NCBI RefSeq assembly: GCF_964204645.1
Contig: NC_134035.1
Coordinates: 9,548,501-9,612,500 of the forward strand
Direction: 5' to 3'
DNA: 64,000 nucleotides
From: Tubulanus polymorphus
Lineage: Eukaryota; Nemertea; Palaeonemertea; Tubulaniformes; Tubulanidae
The notes beneath the pieces are model-generated. The model made no database searches. It saw nothing but the letters and a program-made list of their open reading frames with translations, and was not told the DNA's origin. This document shows positions 1 to 31,576 of the stretch, piece after piece. Position 1 is the first letter of the stretch; each line of letters opens with the position of its first letter. A program made the translations under genes and the position numbers.

Positions 1-29
1 AATGTCTATATGTCTAATATATGTGTATG

Positions 30-167
<138 letters not shown>

Positions 168-858
168 TATAAAATGCAACTATTCATAACAAAATGTTTT
201 TCCTTCGTTGTCATAAACATATATAACTTAAGGTTTATATATAATATGATAATTTCTAAATATGATTCTATAACATTGCATATAATTTCTACAGCAGTAG
301 GTATAAAATGGTCGCTCGATTTGTTTAAATTCGTAAACATAAAAGACGAATACCGTTAAAAAAACACAGTTAGTTCCACAGGCGTGAGTTACAACTTTAA
401 TTCTAAGATTTAACTCACAACCTGTGGAACCGGTGTCCTTCAGTTCATCAAATAAGACGTTACTTTTTACTGCAATAATCAATCGTAAATTGTTGTACCT
501 GTTGTATCTCGTGCACAGGACCCAATTTCACGAATTAAAATCAAAACTTTACTAAAATAATTTTTTTAATTGCGGAAAATAAACTTTCGTAAATCAAGCC
601 ACTTTCACACAGCGTCAGGTTTTAGATTGAAATCCACTCGATAGCAAAACTAAGATTCACATCTGAAAAACATGATCTGAACTCTGCTTAACAAAGGCTT
701 ACCAATATATAGTATAAGGGTTGATTCCGAGTCTAAAACAATGGAAAGAATTTTTCCAGCTCGTAAACAAGAAAACAGCCTTGTCATCAAGTTAGCCGTT
801 AATCATTCCTATCACGCATGAACGAAAGTGGTACGAAAATCACAGAAGATACCACCGT

Positions 859-1096
859 CGCTTGCCAGGGTTTGATTGTCGCCCGCTGAAGCCAACACAT
901 CTAGCCAATCAGATGCGTTTTTACCGGCACGACGTTTCGCTCAATAAATACCACGTATCTGATTGGCTAGATATATAGACTGGTGGGCGCTGAGCGGGAA
1001 CCTGTCCGCCCAAGAAATCTGGGGCAGTGTACTAGACCAAAGCAGGGTTTGCGGCCAGCGTGTGTTGGCGTGAGGGCAATCAAACCCTGGCAAGCG
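859..1096. mobile_element. MITE-like inverted-repeat element
   Basis: CGCTTGCCAGGGTTTGATTG at 859-878 is the exact reverse complement of CAATCAAACCCTGGCAAGCG at 1077-1096. A second inverted pair lies inside, CTAGCCAATCAGAT near 901-914 and its near-complement ATCTGATTGGCTAG near 957-970. No ORF is present. The internal CCAATCAGA block resembles that of the 14.2 kb and 41.1 kb elements. A clear target duplication was not seen. Confidence 0.6.
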
Positions 1097-1316
1097 AGGA
1101 TGAGAAGATACTTGAGAACCCACCCATTCCCGTCCCCGAAACGTCCCTTGCCTCATCAACAGTTTGTTCGTGCTATAATCCTTTTAAGACCTTCTTATCA
1201 ACGGATGTTCTTGAGTAAATAACTAGAGTTTCGCTTACTCGTGCGTGAGATACATGGCGGTATAATGCTGGTATATATACGCGATGTCTGGCTTACTATT
1301 GCCCGATAAATCCAAT

Positions 1317-1322
1317 TTTATT
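1317..1322 (-). promoter_or_regulatory. candidate poly(A) signal of the Hv1/TMEM266-like gene
   Basis: AATAAA on the minus strand, 33 bases past the stop codon. It is the closest match downstream, but no transcript evidence is available, so the position is an inference. Confidence 0.4.
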
Positions 1323-1355
1323 TACTGACGATATCAGATCATTAGATCTCTCAGC

Positions 1356-18863
<17,508 letters not shown>

Positions 18864-20927
18864 ATTCACCGTATATGATTTATTCTATGCGACCGTCTTG
18901 TATTCCATCGGCATTTGCGATACGGTATAAGCTAATTATTATTTCCACGCTAACGGACTGAGCTTGTCGACGAAAATATCTCATATATAAATGGGACTAG
19001 GCTAAACAAAAGGAGGCCAGGAATTCATCTTGAGTACTCCTGACGAATACGCGTCGAAATTCGCTACTTGAGCACTTTAAGTCTCTTCCAGTAGTTATCG
19101 TCGGCCTTAGAATACATAATCTATAAATCAAAACCACCAACCAGCTACGCGCTTCCACTAAATCCAATAGGTTCGAACTTGTACCGAGGCGTGATTATAT
19201 TGCGTAATGTTTTACGCGAAATCTAATTTCGTGTGCGAGACGATTTCGCTGTCATTTTGTTACGCGCCTGTGTCTGCTATATTCGCATTCGCCGAGCAGT
19301 GCCGTCTCTCTCTTCTCATTCGATATACATCCAAGTCGACACCAATTACCGCAACATTTCTAAATAATTCTTTATATCACATTCTCCCGCGTGTCGGGAT
19401 CGATGATCTACGACTGAGTCGCGTTTATGGAACACGCGGCTTTTGATACGCGACCTCAGCCGTAAGAGCATCGCATTCGCAACTGAGGAAATAAACGTGT
19501 TGATGATCGTCGAATTGCCCAACGATGTCGGAGCCGCCCGTGTCGAAGATGGACCGCTTATATCGGAGATTAACGATTATAACGTCCGTGTATATAAATA
19601 TATACAACGAGAATCATATAGATGGATAGATACGTGAGGAGTTGGTGAGTGCGGATCTGCGCTAACTTCGATCCCGGCAGTGTTCTTACGCCTCATTCTA
19701 ACTCGACTCAATAAACAGATTAAGCGAACGCGCTTATCAGATTTATACTTATATATATCTAATGCGCTCCTCGCTATCCACAGGAGAACAATACGGTTTC
19801 GGGGTGTATATGAAACGCATGAAACAACACCATCTTAGCTATATATTATATGAGCTTATAGCATGTCATCCTTATGTCACTGCTCTGCGTGTATACCGTA
19901 TTCCTCTGGCTCGGAAAATGGAATTTGGCATCGCGAGCGGTCGTTTCCATTTCTGCCCGTCGTATATGAATCTTTTCACACTATCTTCGGGTAAACCGAA
20001 AACGAACTATTCCGCCGCCCAGAACATGCGAAAATCGCGGAAAACTTAAGTCTTTCTCTAGCATATGCAAAATTGCACTTGCTGCGTCGCAAGCCGTTTG
20101 TTTTACCACCTATTCTTATTTCTATCTAACACAATTCACCAGAAATTGCGAAATTAGAAATTGTCACAGCGATGAATACGTCCATTATTGTTTGCGTGTA
20201 TATAGTATCCAGATGACTCGGGGAAAACGAATAAAACCTGCCGACAAGAAAGAGAAAACTGAGAAACCACGCCATCGACTAATGATTGATGATCGTAAAA
20301 GCTTTTCTTCCGTTATAAGAAGCTATTCTGTTTTATGATCTATTGTTGTGTATACGCGCGCGCGGTCGCCGCCATCAGCCACCACTCTAGATCGCGCCGT
20401 GCTCCCCCCTATATACCGTACCGAACAAGAGACGCAAACCTAATTTTCTCTCGCTGCGCGATACACGAAGCGTCTTCGTTCTGAGACGAGATGTGCACGC
20501 GGAGATAGATAGATAGATAGATAGATAGATGGAACTGACGCGATATCGTCGTCGGTTATACCTGCAGCTTTAACGAACCGCTCCGAACGCCGCCCGATAT
20601 TCTTCGAGCAATCCACGCGATACGGAACGGATTTCCGAGTAAAATATACACGCAACAACCCGAGATTGACGGTCTTCCGCCGAACCTCGTCGATTTTGTC
20701 GAGCGGCAACTTCCAGCGTGGTTTCTTAGATCCCGCTCGGCTACGTACGCGAATAGACTCGTGATTTCGATAACTTTAAGTTATCCCGCCTCCGCGATCT
20801 TTTTCAAGTCCATCAAATCCGTAATGCAACTTTATAAAAAAAAACAGGTATTCAGCTGTCGCGTTTAGATACGTATGAACCGATCAAAAGTTGAGCGCGT
20901 ATAAACTGGTATAAACAGGTTTCATTC

Positions 20928-21032
<105 letters not shown>

Positions 21033-21807
21033 TATCGATGATGATGAACCAGAGAGTCAGATATATACGAATGTTGAATGTCTGTACTTTTGATGTTTGA
21101 TGCGCGGTGCTACGCGTTTATACGATGATTAGGCGTAATCGAAATCCAATTTCTCGAATTCGTTTACGTTTATAACTGCGGCTGATGCGCCTTTTCTGCC
21201 TTACGCGTACATCGGGGTGAAAGCCGTTGATAAAACGCTACGTATATAAAGTTGTTTGCATTATTGTTTTCGTTATTATTGTCGGATTCTCTCTCTATAT
21301 ATATATATACATATTTGAAAATTGAACAACTATTCTAACAATACGTTTGATATTATGTGTATTCATTTGGGATATGTTTTTATCATTCTCTAGAATTTCC
21401 ACTGTGCCTGGAAACGATTACGCTTTCGATGAAAGATAACGAATGCTTATGGTTTTATTCGAACGGGTTATGTTCTTATTCAAAACGAAATGCCGTAGAA
21501 TCGTCCACCTGACGACGACTGATTGAGTATGACAGAGACGTGCGTGCTGGTGTTTCAAGTGCGCACATGTCGATTCACTCCATTCCGCACGAGATTACTA
21601 TAATGCCATCGATTTCAGACCGTTTGATAAAATTCACTTTATCTAGATTTGCAATGGCTTCGGCTTTCGTTAGCTGATTTGTCTGATGTTGAGTGCGAAT
21701 AGTTGGAATTGGTTAGGGAGACTCTTACGAACTGGTTCCATTCTCATCACTACCTCTTAACTCCGATATTGCTATAGTACAAATTAATAGATCTCTGTCT
21801 ACCCCTA

Positions 21808-22990
21808 AAAACAGCTTTTGTAAACTCGACCGCCGATCACACAACCTATATCTCTACTTCGATTTCCGATTTCAAAATCAAACTCCCTGTTTCGCTCCCG
21901 GCAGGTGTGGTGGGTCTGTAAGGGACACCCAATCAAAAAATCAAACGAAGTTTACCAACCAAATAAATAACAGGGACAATCCCTATTTTAAGATTTCATT
22001 AAAAAACAGCGGACATTTTCGGTGACCAAGATCTCACGAACATGCCAAATAAACTATTTATTACATTTACGCGACTATTTATTATTTATTACTAGTTTGG
22101 GTTTCTTTTACACGGAGTGAATATTGACGTCACTGCGTGGAATGTGGTTTGTTCGTCGAATATCGTTTAAAGGCGGTGTTTAGATATTAACGGCGTCTGT
22201 CACTGGAGAACATGGCCGTTACTTTGTTTCCCCGATACAATCATGTTTTCTTTGTGCATATTCGTATCAACAAAATTCAACGCAAATTCATCAGATGATG
22301 CCCTTTTTGTAAGATCAAGCGTTTGCATTGATGTCTATTCTACGCAGCCTCGGAGGTGACGTAGTCAAAAATGAATTTTTTTTTCGTGGGAACGAAAATA
22401 TCTTTTCGAAATGTTTTTCGTGGGAACGAAATGTTTTCGAACGAAATTTGTTTCCATCGCAGTTTTCGTTCGAACGAAAAAATTTTCATTTCGTTTGCAC
22501 GAAAATATAATTTCAGGGGAAAGAAGAAATTATTCCGTTCGAACGAAAAGATCTTTTCCTTCCCGCAAGAAACATTTTGCTCCCACGATAGAAAAATTCA
22601 CCCGTCGCTTCCGGGGCTCTGTACCATTCGTTTACGCAGTGGTAATTTACCAGGACAATCTATAGAATTGTAGCTACTTTCTAGTGAATCAGTAAAACAT
22701 ACAGACAGATACTTGTAAGTCATAGTAGCTTCACCGGGAAAATAAAGCTAATATGCACCATATGAAGCCACTATGCGCTAGTAGCGAAGCTCGTAAGTAC
22801 TATCTGTCTTTTACTGATTCGACGCCAGGTGAAGATTGTTTTGTCTTTGATAAGAATTCGACCGCCGATCACAGATCTGTATTTCGATTTCTGATTTCAA
22901 AATCAAACCCCCTGTTTCGCTTCCGGCAGGCGTGGTGAGTTTATAAGGGACACAAAAAACTAAATGAAAACAAAAATCAAGCGAAAGCTA
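21808..22990. repeat. pair of about 155-bp direct repeats enclosing other elements
   Basis: 21808-21962 and 22835-22990 share CGACCGCCGATCACA, TTCAAAATCAAACCCCCTGT (one mismatch) and a TAAGGGACAC block in the same order and orientation. Between them lie an inverted-repeat element at 22369-22606 and a hairpin at 22687-22828. No reverse transcriptase or integrase is encoded, so an LTR origin is only a possibility. Confidence 0.55.
22369..22606. mobile_element. MITE-like element rich in TTCGTTCGAACGAA
   Basis: The ends TGAATTTTTTTTTCGTGGGA and TCCCACGATAGAAAAATTCA are imperfect inverted repeats. Inside are several TTCG/CGAA palindromes. The overlapping 60-100 codon ORFs in three frames are by-products of this composition. 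Confidence 0.55.
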
Positions 22991-24840
22991 TCCATGAAAT
23001 AGATAAGAAGGACGCTTCCTACTGGTATAGACGTATGTGGTTTGAGGTGAGGTCAAAATAATTTTCTCGCTGTCCAGAATGTAGGTAAGCAAAGTAAATA
23101 CAGCGACGCCAATTAAACAAGGTCATCGGCAGGTTTCCACGAACTACGTTGTCGCAGAGCTGATTCCAGTAGTTCCGACGAAGTGGGAGATAAAGCATCA
23201 CACTTCATGGCCACCATAAGCATCCCTGTCAACGGCACGAATTGACTCGCGTAAATTGAGACTTCAATATACAGAGCCGGTTACATTTTGAGTTACCGCT
23301 TTGTGACAACAATATCACCAGCGAAGAGCCGGACTTGTTCGGTTACATTGTTTACCGACACGAGTTCCTGCAGCGAGTCCCGTATACGCAAACAGTCAAC
23401 AATAATCGATAAATCTTAATTATTCAACGAATTACACGGGATTATACCCCGCGCTACTCCGAAATTACCGACGTCGAGGCCGGCAACCTCCGCGCGAACT
23501 GCCGAATAAAGCAAAACAGTTCGATATAATTCAATTATATATATTTGAAGTGGCGCGGACGTAATGAGAGGAACCATGACGACGACGACGACGGCATTGA
23601 AATGACGAGAGAGACGAATTCGAATTTCGAATAGCCGCTAATAAATTAAACAGCGAAATCGAACGATAAAGAGCCTATGATTTCAATGACTTTTCATTCA
23701 AAACGGCACGAACCGGCTTTATGGGTGCAGGGGCGATTCCGGGTATTAGGCCTGAGCGGAACACAGATTAACGGGTTCCAATTTTGACTGCCTCACCAAA
23801 ACAAAAAAGGGCCTTTTTAAAAAAGAGGCAGATTATAGGAATCAACCCCAATGCTCGGTAAAAGTCATTTTCAGCCATTTCTTTTGTTTTACCTACACAA
23901 TGCTTTATTGAATATTCGAAACAAATTCCGAGCTTACAGAAACACTTAGTTTGAGGCACACCCTCAGGAAACCCGCACTTGCTCCTCGGGCTTGCACATA
24001 ACCATAACCAAAACACTAACATGAACATCAGCACCGGATATCACGGACGTTACCGTCCAATTAAAACCCCATCACTAACTGTGGCAGTTTAACAGAACTC
24101 AAAAGAGGGTTTTGCATCGGAACGGGGCATAACAATATTTTCGCCGCGACAACCAGACCGTCAACTAGCGCCCTCTTTGCCAGCGGGCGCTGCAACCTGT
24201 AACCGTGTCTCGGATTGGTTACACTTCTGCCAATCACAGACAACTTCCGGGCCATTCTTTCTGTTACAGGTTCCACAACAAAAGGTCTGCTTTGAGAATT
24301 TATTTTCTATTATCCGTCGTAATCCGCACGATGCGTAATCAATACGCGTTCAGAATTTATACGTATATTTATACAGCTATACGTATTTTTATATAGGCCT
24401 ATTCGACAATGTCCCATAAAACCTCGCCCGTAGTAATTTTGGACGATAGCTAGCTATATACGCCGGCTGAAGCCGCTACCAACATGAAACAATTACGGTC
24501 CCATTCCCGACTGAAACCATCTTACACGGAACGTGCTCCGTAATGAGGAAACAGAAAGCCATCATGCGCAGATCGCGATGACGACGATGGTAAAATATTA
24601 TTTATTAATCGCCATTAATTTGCGCCCGATGATCGTTTAAACCCCCGGAGTGTGTTTATCAACACGTCATGAAACACACAGCGATCTGTTAGCAACGCAT
24701 CGCGCGTCGCCATCGTCAACGCGAAAACGCTGGCGCACGAAACAAAGCGTAGTACGTGATATCTGCCTATGTATGACACAACATAATTCTTAAATTTAAT
24801 GAGTTTTCCGCATATTAGATTTATAGGCAACTGCTTTCAC

Positions 24841-24842
<2 letters not shown>

Positions 24843-24876
<34 letters not shown>
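24843..24876. repeat. (CT)n microsatellite
   Basis: Seventeen or so CT units. Confidence 0.9.
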
Positions 24877-24878
<2 letters not shown>

Positions 24879-26145
24879 GTAGAGTCAGTAACGATCGATC
24901 GTGATAGTGTTGATGAACACAAATACGACGTCGATGTTGCAGGCTCGACGAGATGCACCGCCAACAACTACAGGAACCTTAAAGTAGTATTATATATATC
25001 ATCTATTAGATTTATAACAGTATATTTACGCATCTCTCTATTGATACTAGTACTGGAGAGGTAATTATCAAAGCTACTGACGCGTGTTATTGAAAGAGAA
25101 AAAAAAGTACGGTAATCTCCCGTTAAAAAATAAAAGATTTTTATGACTTGAGAAAATATATCCATTAAAACAACGATTTGTATACAGTGTATTTGCGTAT
25201 CTCTTTGCGTTTCTTTAGGTGTAATTATCATAGCTACTGGAGCGGATGTTATCGAAAGCGAAAGAAAATACTCGATAATCTTCCGGTGAAAAATGAACGA
25301 ATTTTTGACATTTTATACACGAGAAACTAAATCTACCAAAAAAGGTGACTGAATAAATGAAGTTGATATACAAATTGAAGTGTTTGAACAAATGAAAGTT
25401 TAGCGTTTCTTAAATCGATTTTATCGACACCACAGATATATTAGTAGGCCCCTTTAGTGGGTTTCAATAAAACCCTTAACACAAATTAACCATGAATTCT
25501 ACTAAATGGAAATGAACAGAAAACATAAAATACTAAAGCAAGTCCTTCCCACAAACTGTGGAAAAATTTATCGAATGATGGATATGTCTGTTGAGATAAC
25601 TGTTCATCTTGCTATTTTCGTTATCAAGGTTTCCTTCGCCCGTTGTCTCGGGAGATTCGCCTGTACATAAATGCGAGATATGAAACTCGCAACACAGAGG
25701 TTTCAACGCGTCGATCCAGGCCCTATAGATACTGCTAATTCTGAAAAATCACTCGTTTTACTAAAATTAGTGAATTTCTACATAGCATTTTCTATGCGAA
25801 TACTTACCGCGCCCTCGACATAGTGTAAATGACAAACTGTATAGCTATCCTAATATTTCTCCTACCCATGGCCCTTCAACCATCGGATCACCCATTTCTT
25901 CGAGAACACCGCCGTATGGAACATCGCGCGTAAAACATCGTTTAATTCGCTCTGCATTCAGAATAGAATAATATGTGTGTATATTCGAAATATTATATCC
26001 TTTAAAAAACGAAGATGCGCGTATCAGAAAAAGTGGCGGCACTTCTTATTTTCTCATCGTCGGAGAAAACGGCAGCCAAGCGAGAATCGTTTGTTTTCTC
26101 GAAAGCTTATCTCGAAGTGGTGCATGCAGAACCGTTATGTCGGAG

Positions 26146-26192
26146 CATCATCATCTTCATCATCGTCATCATCATCATCATCATCATTATCA
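26146..26192. repeat. (CAT)n microsatellite
   Basis: Interrupted CAT array. Poly-His, poly-Ser and poly-Met frames through it are artefacts. Confidence 0.85.
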
Positions 26193-27953
26193 TCTTTTGC
26201 TGTTCGCGTTTTAGGTATTCACAACAAAGTAACACAGATAATAATGCGATACTCCGAGTACATCCGGTGACCTTTGTTTTTTTACGGCTGCTCCGAATCT
26301 CTGCCACGCGCGCGTTTACCCCCGACTAGAATAGGAATAAATCCGCAGCTATTGATTTCAACTACATTAAATCTCGTTCGATTGGATGCGCGTTCGCTTG
26401 TCACTGAAACACGGCCGAATATCGGCTTGAACGCGACCGATTCTTCCGAGTGCTAGAATTCTCCAAATTATACCGATTGCATGTACGAGGAAGCAGCGAG
26501 TGGGTCGGTTCCACCGTTCGTTAGACGCGAGGGAGACGATCAAATATCTATCCGTCGCGATCGCGTTTACGTAAACTGAACATGAAGAATTGATGAATCA
26601 ATTCGGTCGGCGCCGGGACAAACCTCCCCCGTTCCGATGTGCGGAAGCAATATGAAATCAATTTTTCGTATATTTACTTGATGCACATGTCCGTACACTC
26701 CTTTCGCAGTTTTCGCGATCGACGATAACCTAACTACCTTTTTAACGATATTCAATTATGTCTAGATCGCACTTCCCGCGTGTTAACAGCGATAATCTTT
26801 ATGAGGACAGAGCGAACATAAACTCTACGGATGATACGGCGCTTCTGTTCGCTCGCTCCGAACACTCGCTCGGCGCTTCTCTCTCTCCCCGTCTCGCCGC
26901 TCCGTCGAAATCGAACTACGCGCCGTCTCGGTTTTTAACAAATCGTACATACACGGTCAGAAGGGAAAGTTACGTGTACGGCGGTGCTGTCACGAACGAG
27001 CGCACGAACACGATTAAACCATCATTCGAGAACACGTCTATACGACGCCGGTAGATGATCGATCGGTGGCCGATATACATCGACTCTAACTAACCACTTT
27101 TACTTTATATTTCAACCCTCTCCTTCGTTCCCTAAACCAACCGACCGAGAACACTTAATTCGCTGTCGTAATTTCGCAGACTCTTGTATTCATCAGGGCG
27201 ATCACACTTGAGTGTCCGTCTACCAAGTGGTAGTCGACACATAAGTGAGGTTTAACTGATGATAGGACATTCACAGACAAGCGCGCGCGGTCTCTCCAGG
27301 GTATTAAATGTGTGCCATTTGGATACAGTTGACGTGAGCGGTTTGTTCTGCATATTACCGCGAATCGAGCGGTTACTGGCCACGCTAACGGCGTTCAGAA
27401 AAGATCTTGACGGTTATTTATTCATTTTTGTAGACTTTGAGCCGATGGTTTTGTCCATTACACTTCTTTAGATGAATAATTCAAAGATCTCTTCAAAGGA
27501 CTGCCTCTCAATCATCAGTCCGCAAATCAGTTCGATTCGAGCCTGAGATAATTTCCTGCATTGAGACTCGGTCTTTCCGTGTTAAGGAACACTGTGCAAA
27601 TTTTCTTTTTCTAAGAAACCCTTCTCGTTATTACTTTGAAGAGGTTTATAGGGTTATACAATACGAACCGCTTTCGGTCTATTTTACGATGGTTTTAATT
27701 GGCAATTTGGGCAATTTATGATTCGCGTCATCGCCATTTTATGCGTTGATTTGAAAGATAAATGCCGCCAAATTGAGGACACGTGATAAGCGTTTGGAGA
27801 ATTATCTGTTTCTAAAATGGTGCGCGCGCGTATCTCTTCTTCAGAAGTGGCCTCTAATTCACCTTCAGTTATTTCAGGGAGACGTAATTTTACACGTCCA
27901 TCGTTATATCATCGACTCTAAAACGAAGTCATGGTTATATCATGGACTCTTAA

Positions 27954-28139
27954 GCCCAACGCACACGGCAAAACATTTGTTTCGCCGAAACGGGAACCAC
28001 GTTTTTCAGAAAACGCTTTTTTGCTCGTGAAAAACGTTTTTCAGTTCGGCATTTTGTGTTTTGCCTCCCCGCACACGGCATAACAAAAAACATCGAAAAC
28101 GAGGAAAAAACGTTTTTTCGGTGCCGTGTGCGTTGGGCT
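27954..28139. mobile_element. TTAA-flanked MITE, copy 1
   Basis: GCCCAACGCACACGGCA at the left and TGCCGTGTGCGTTGGGCT at the right are near-perfect inverted ends. TTAA lies at 27950-27953 and 28140-28143. A second copy is at 60529-60700. TTAA insertion is typical of the piggyBac and Kolobok superfamilies; no transposase is present. Confidence 0.75.
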
Positions 28140-28143
28140 TTAA

Positions 28144-28317
28144 AGCCTAACTTACACGATGCAGGGAAACACGGAAACACGAAACAGAAACACGTTTCCG
28201 TGCGTTTACCCGTGTCGTCTGCGAGAAACACGAGAAACACGGTTTCGGGAGATACGTTTCCGAGATAAAACGACTTCACGCTGGTTTCGTGTTTCCTCGT
28301 GTTGTTTGCGTTTGGCT
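28144..28317. mobile_element. second TTAA-type MITE abutting the first
   Basis: Begins AGCCTAACTTACACGA and ends TCGTGTTGTTTGCGTTTGGCT, imperfect inverted ends resembling the neighbour's termini. It starts right at the neighbour's right-hand TTAA. The interior is built of GGAAACACG-like units. Confidence 0.5.
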
Positions 28318-28427
28318 CAACACATGGAGTCGTCTTGTTTGTTGAACATAAGCATGGACTCTAAAAACGAAGAGCCCATCGGATTTCGATACTGCAATCC
28401 CGCTTTACCTTCATCTTCATTTGCATT

Positions 28428-28560
28428 ATAATTATCATTATTGTTATTATTATTATCACAATTGTTATCATTATTTTTTTATTATTATCATTATTGTTAT
28501 TATTATTGTGTTATTATTATCAAAATAATCATTATTAATACTATCATTATATTTTTGTAA
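28428..28560. repeat. (TTA)n-rich microsatellite
   Basis: Irregular TTA/TCA array. Confidence 0.85.
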
Positions 28561-28730
28561 TGTGCTGTCATTTCTGCATTATTTTTTTGCTCTGTGCAAT
28601 GTTATCATAACATGTAGAGTAAAAAAACTAAACTAGATCTGAAAATGATTGAATTCAGTATACAACCAAAGAATAATGGACACTATAAAGTTATAGATCT
28701 TGGGTAGAGAGTCTAGATAATTAATATGTC

Positions 28731-28764
28731 TGAATTTACATATCATACATGATATGTAAATTCA
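28731..28764. repeat. 34-bp palindrome
   Basis: Two 16-base arms (TGAATTTACATATCAT and its complement) around AC. Confidence 0.8.
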
Positions 28765-30609
28765 ATCACTTGCGCTATGCCTGAAGAGGGGATAATGTAA
28801 CTCCCGAAAACGTTCGCTATAATAAATATATGTTACTCATTAGAAATGAGATTTTTACTGTTTTTGCTGCTATGGATTTTTAACTATAAAGTTATACTGT
28901 GAAATACATGGATCCCAGAGTTGGTCAAAGCTAAGACCAGTGTAAACTAAGTAACACTGGTTTGCAAGTCAAAGAATTAACTTGAGCCTGATTCCCTCAG
29001 TTATGATCTTATATGATGGTTCAAGGTTGTACTACCGAGTGTATCTCCCATTTGCATAACACTGCTTCAGATATATTCAATAAAATGACGTCATATTTTC
29101 TGATAAAAAATCTATTTTCATTCGGTTATATAAACCTCTGCATGATATAAATTCGTCTTGATTTTTCATCAATTCATCACTTTTCATTTGTTTTTTCTAT
29201 AATTTGTTCAATGTTTATGTCAAGGTGTCTGAACAATTTTCGATGCACAGCCTTTATGGCTTTACTCAGGGTCCTATCACCTCATTGCCTGTAATCTATT
29301 TTGTTATTATCAATTATTTTCAAATTGATGGTGACAAATAAACTACTATACTTTATATACTCTACTATGGACGTGTGAACACATCGCTTACACAAACTTT
29401 ATCGACGAAATACTCGATTTTAGTGAAATTTTGCACACGCGAAAATTAAAGGTTTTCACCGCAGAACTTAAAACGAAATTCGTCATTTCGTCGTATCTTA
29501 CTCGCTTAGGGATTACGATATCGACAGCTCTACGTTGATAGAGACGCTTTAGATAAAATGAAATACGTGTGGATGATAATATAAAATCTATAGACTGCGA
29601 CGAAAAAAGGTCGAAATTAATTTAGCGACCTTGCGAATGACATCGAAATTCACGGAAACGCTTCGGTCGCTTTAGCGAAAATATAACAATAATCGCATCC
29701 GATGCCGAACAAACAACCCACTTGAAATTAGAGTTAAAGTCACACGTATAGAGTCACGCTAGTTAGGATTCATTAAGAAAGTATTTAATCTGTAATTGTA
29801 TGTCTGGTCACCTTGTGAAATTCCAACTGATAAGAGTGGAATTGTCGTGCGATGTTTTTCGAGAACGGTCTTTACATACTTTTATCTGCCTGAATGGTTT
29901 GTAGATGAGTTATACGCGGACATTGGAATTCCGAGAATTTCAGATCGCGTGAAAACCCAGACGTTATCGAAACCTTGACAAATCATATATTCGTGTTCTG
30001 CGATTTTGCCTCAATTTATCAAATTGATAAAAACCCAACTCACGCAAATTGCCGATCAATATAAAGAAAAACAACCAATTCTTTCGTGAACATTTTCACC
30101 AGTGAGCACGAGAGAAGAGCGTATCCAAAAAAAGAAGAAATGAATCTTGCGGGTTTCGAGTACGCAGCGAACTGTTTACGCTGAGTATTCGTCGCTATAT
30201 TTTCAGCTAGCAATTTTTTTGCCGGAGATGCTGGAAAATCTTTGTACCTGTGTGACTGAAAACTGGTTGCTAGGTGATCAGCGCGGCCGTGTGCCGTCTG
30301 AAGCAGCAGAGACGAATATTTTTGTGTATTTCCTCGACGTCGTTTGATGATTGGGGATCGCTTTGATATATTATCGATTTTGATTCGATAGAACTGATAG
30401 CGATCTACATGGCGCGCGCGCGGGCGCACGACCATCGCGATAAGGTTTAGAGGTCGACTTTTAAACAATTCAATCGCTTATGGTAACAGGCCCCGATAGG
30501 ATGTATAGGCCTACAACTCGTAGGAAACCTACGCGGAGGTCAGTTGCACAGTCATGGCCGAGATTTAAGACCAGTCAAAGACTAATTCAGTTATAAAGCC
30601 AATCTAACA

Positions 30610-30781
30610 ACTATCACTATCAATGCTGAGTGACAAGCGGGTTCGAGTCCTGCTGGCTGCTTACAGTGTGCGGGCAACTCTTCAAAGGCCGTTCCGGCGT
30701 GTGGTTAAATGAACAGTCTAATAGGGGTTAGTCTTGGCAAACCAAGATGCAAAGGCCGAAATCCAAACAAACAAACAAAGA
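30610..30781 (+). mobile_element. SINE-like fragment with (CAAA)n tail
   Basis: A pol III B box GGTTCGAGTCC near 30642 is followed by a body and a terminal AACAAACAAACAAA run. The A-box half is missing; instead half of an AGTCNTGGC-type MITE (30547-30615) abuts it. Confidence 0.45.
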
Positions 30782-31184
30782 CTTCTCCCAGTCCTACTAG
30801 AAGTGCTTGTATCCACAGTGATCTACGTCGCTACGGTCCTAGTGTACCCAACGCCAAACACTAAGGTTCTCGGTGAACTTAAGGCCAGTTTTAAAGACCA
30901 CTTTTGGACATACGTCACGACTGTGCGACGGTATTGTATATAGTTGGAGTGACCTGCTTAATTCAGGTTAATTGCCTTTTGTTAACTCGTAGATTTGCTT
31001 ATCAAAAACAGTCATTAAAACACTACAAAAATCTAATATTCATAAAACCATAAAATCAGCATGATAAGAATATACACATGGCTATAGACGAATCAGGATT
31101 ATCAACAAGTCTCGGGCAGTTTTGTAAAGGGACAATGGTTTTTTAGAATTGGTGGATACGTTTTTAATCGTAAAGTGCACTTAC

Positions 31185-31576
31185 GGTGATAGCATTCCCA
31201 GGCAGGAGCTCCGAACACCAACTTGGTTCGTCGCCGATTCGGCATCCCACGAATCGCAATCTTCGGACGGTAGAAGCTCTTGCTGACTGATCGATTTGCG
31301 GTGTAGATGTACCACCACATCGTCCACGTCGTCGTTAACCGTGACGCTTATTTCGCCCAAACTGCGTCGATATTCCAGCGCGGAGTGTGCCGAATCTTTC
31401 CTCCGCTCCTGTATCGAATCGTCCGAACTGCGTCGCTTGTTCAACACTTCCTTCCGTGCTTCCAGGCTGTATCTCACATTACCCGGACTGGCGCGTCCTT
31501 GTTTTTGCCGTTTCGGTCGAATATCCCCTGTACTCCAACGGGGACCGATAGCGCTAGAATTAAACTTGCTCGTCAT
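31185..31576 (-). CDS. candidate 5' coding exon of an unidentified gene
   Basis: An ATG-initiated frame runs 130 codons and meets a good splice donor (CACC|GTAAGT) ending with two bases over. The product is polar and charged, with many Ser, Arg, Asp and Glu (for example RRSSDDSIQERRKDSAHSAL), no membrane segment and no signal peptide, consistent with a disordered cytoplasmic N-terminus. I could not find a matching second exon with phase 2 downstream on the minus strand, so the gene may continue a long way to the left, or the frame may be fortuitous. No function is proposed. Confidence 0.4.

Noticed and set aside
26758-27054. 98-codon plus-strand ORF with Arg/Ser-rich product
   Set aside because: It looks mildly protein-like but has no family, no adjoining exon and lies in a region with several equal-sized random frames.
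30040-30468. 142-codon minus-strand ORF considered as second exon of the 31185-31576 candidate gene
   Set aside because: I found no acceptor that joins in phase 2, and overlapping frames are similarly open.
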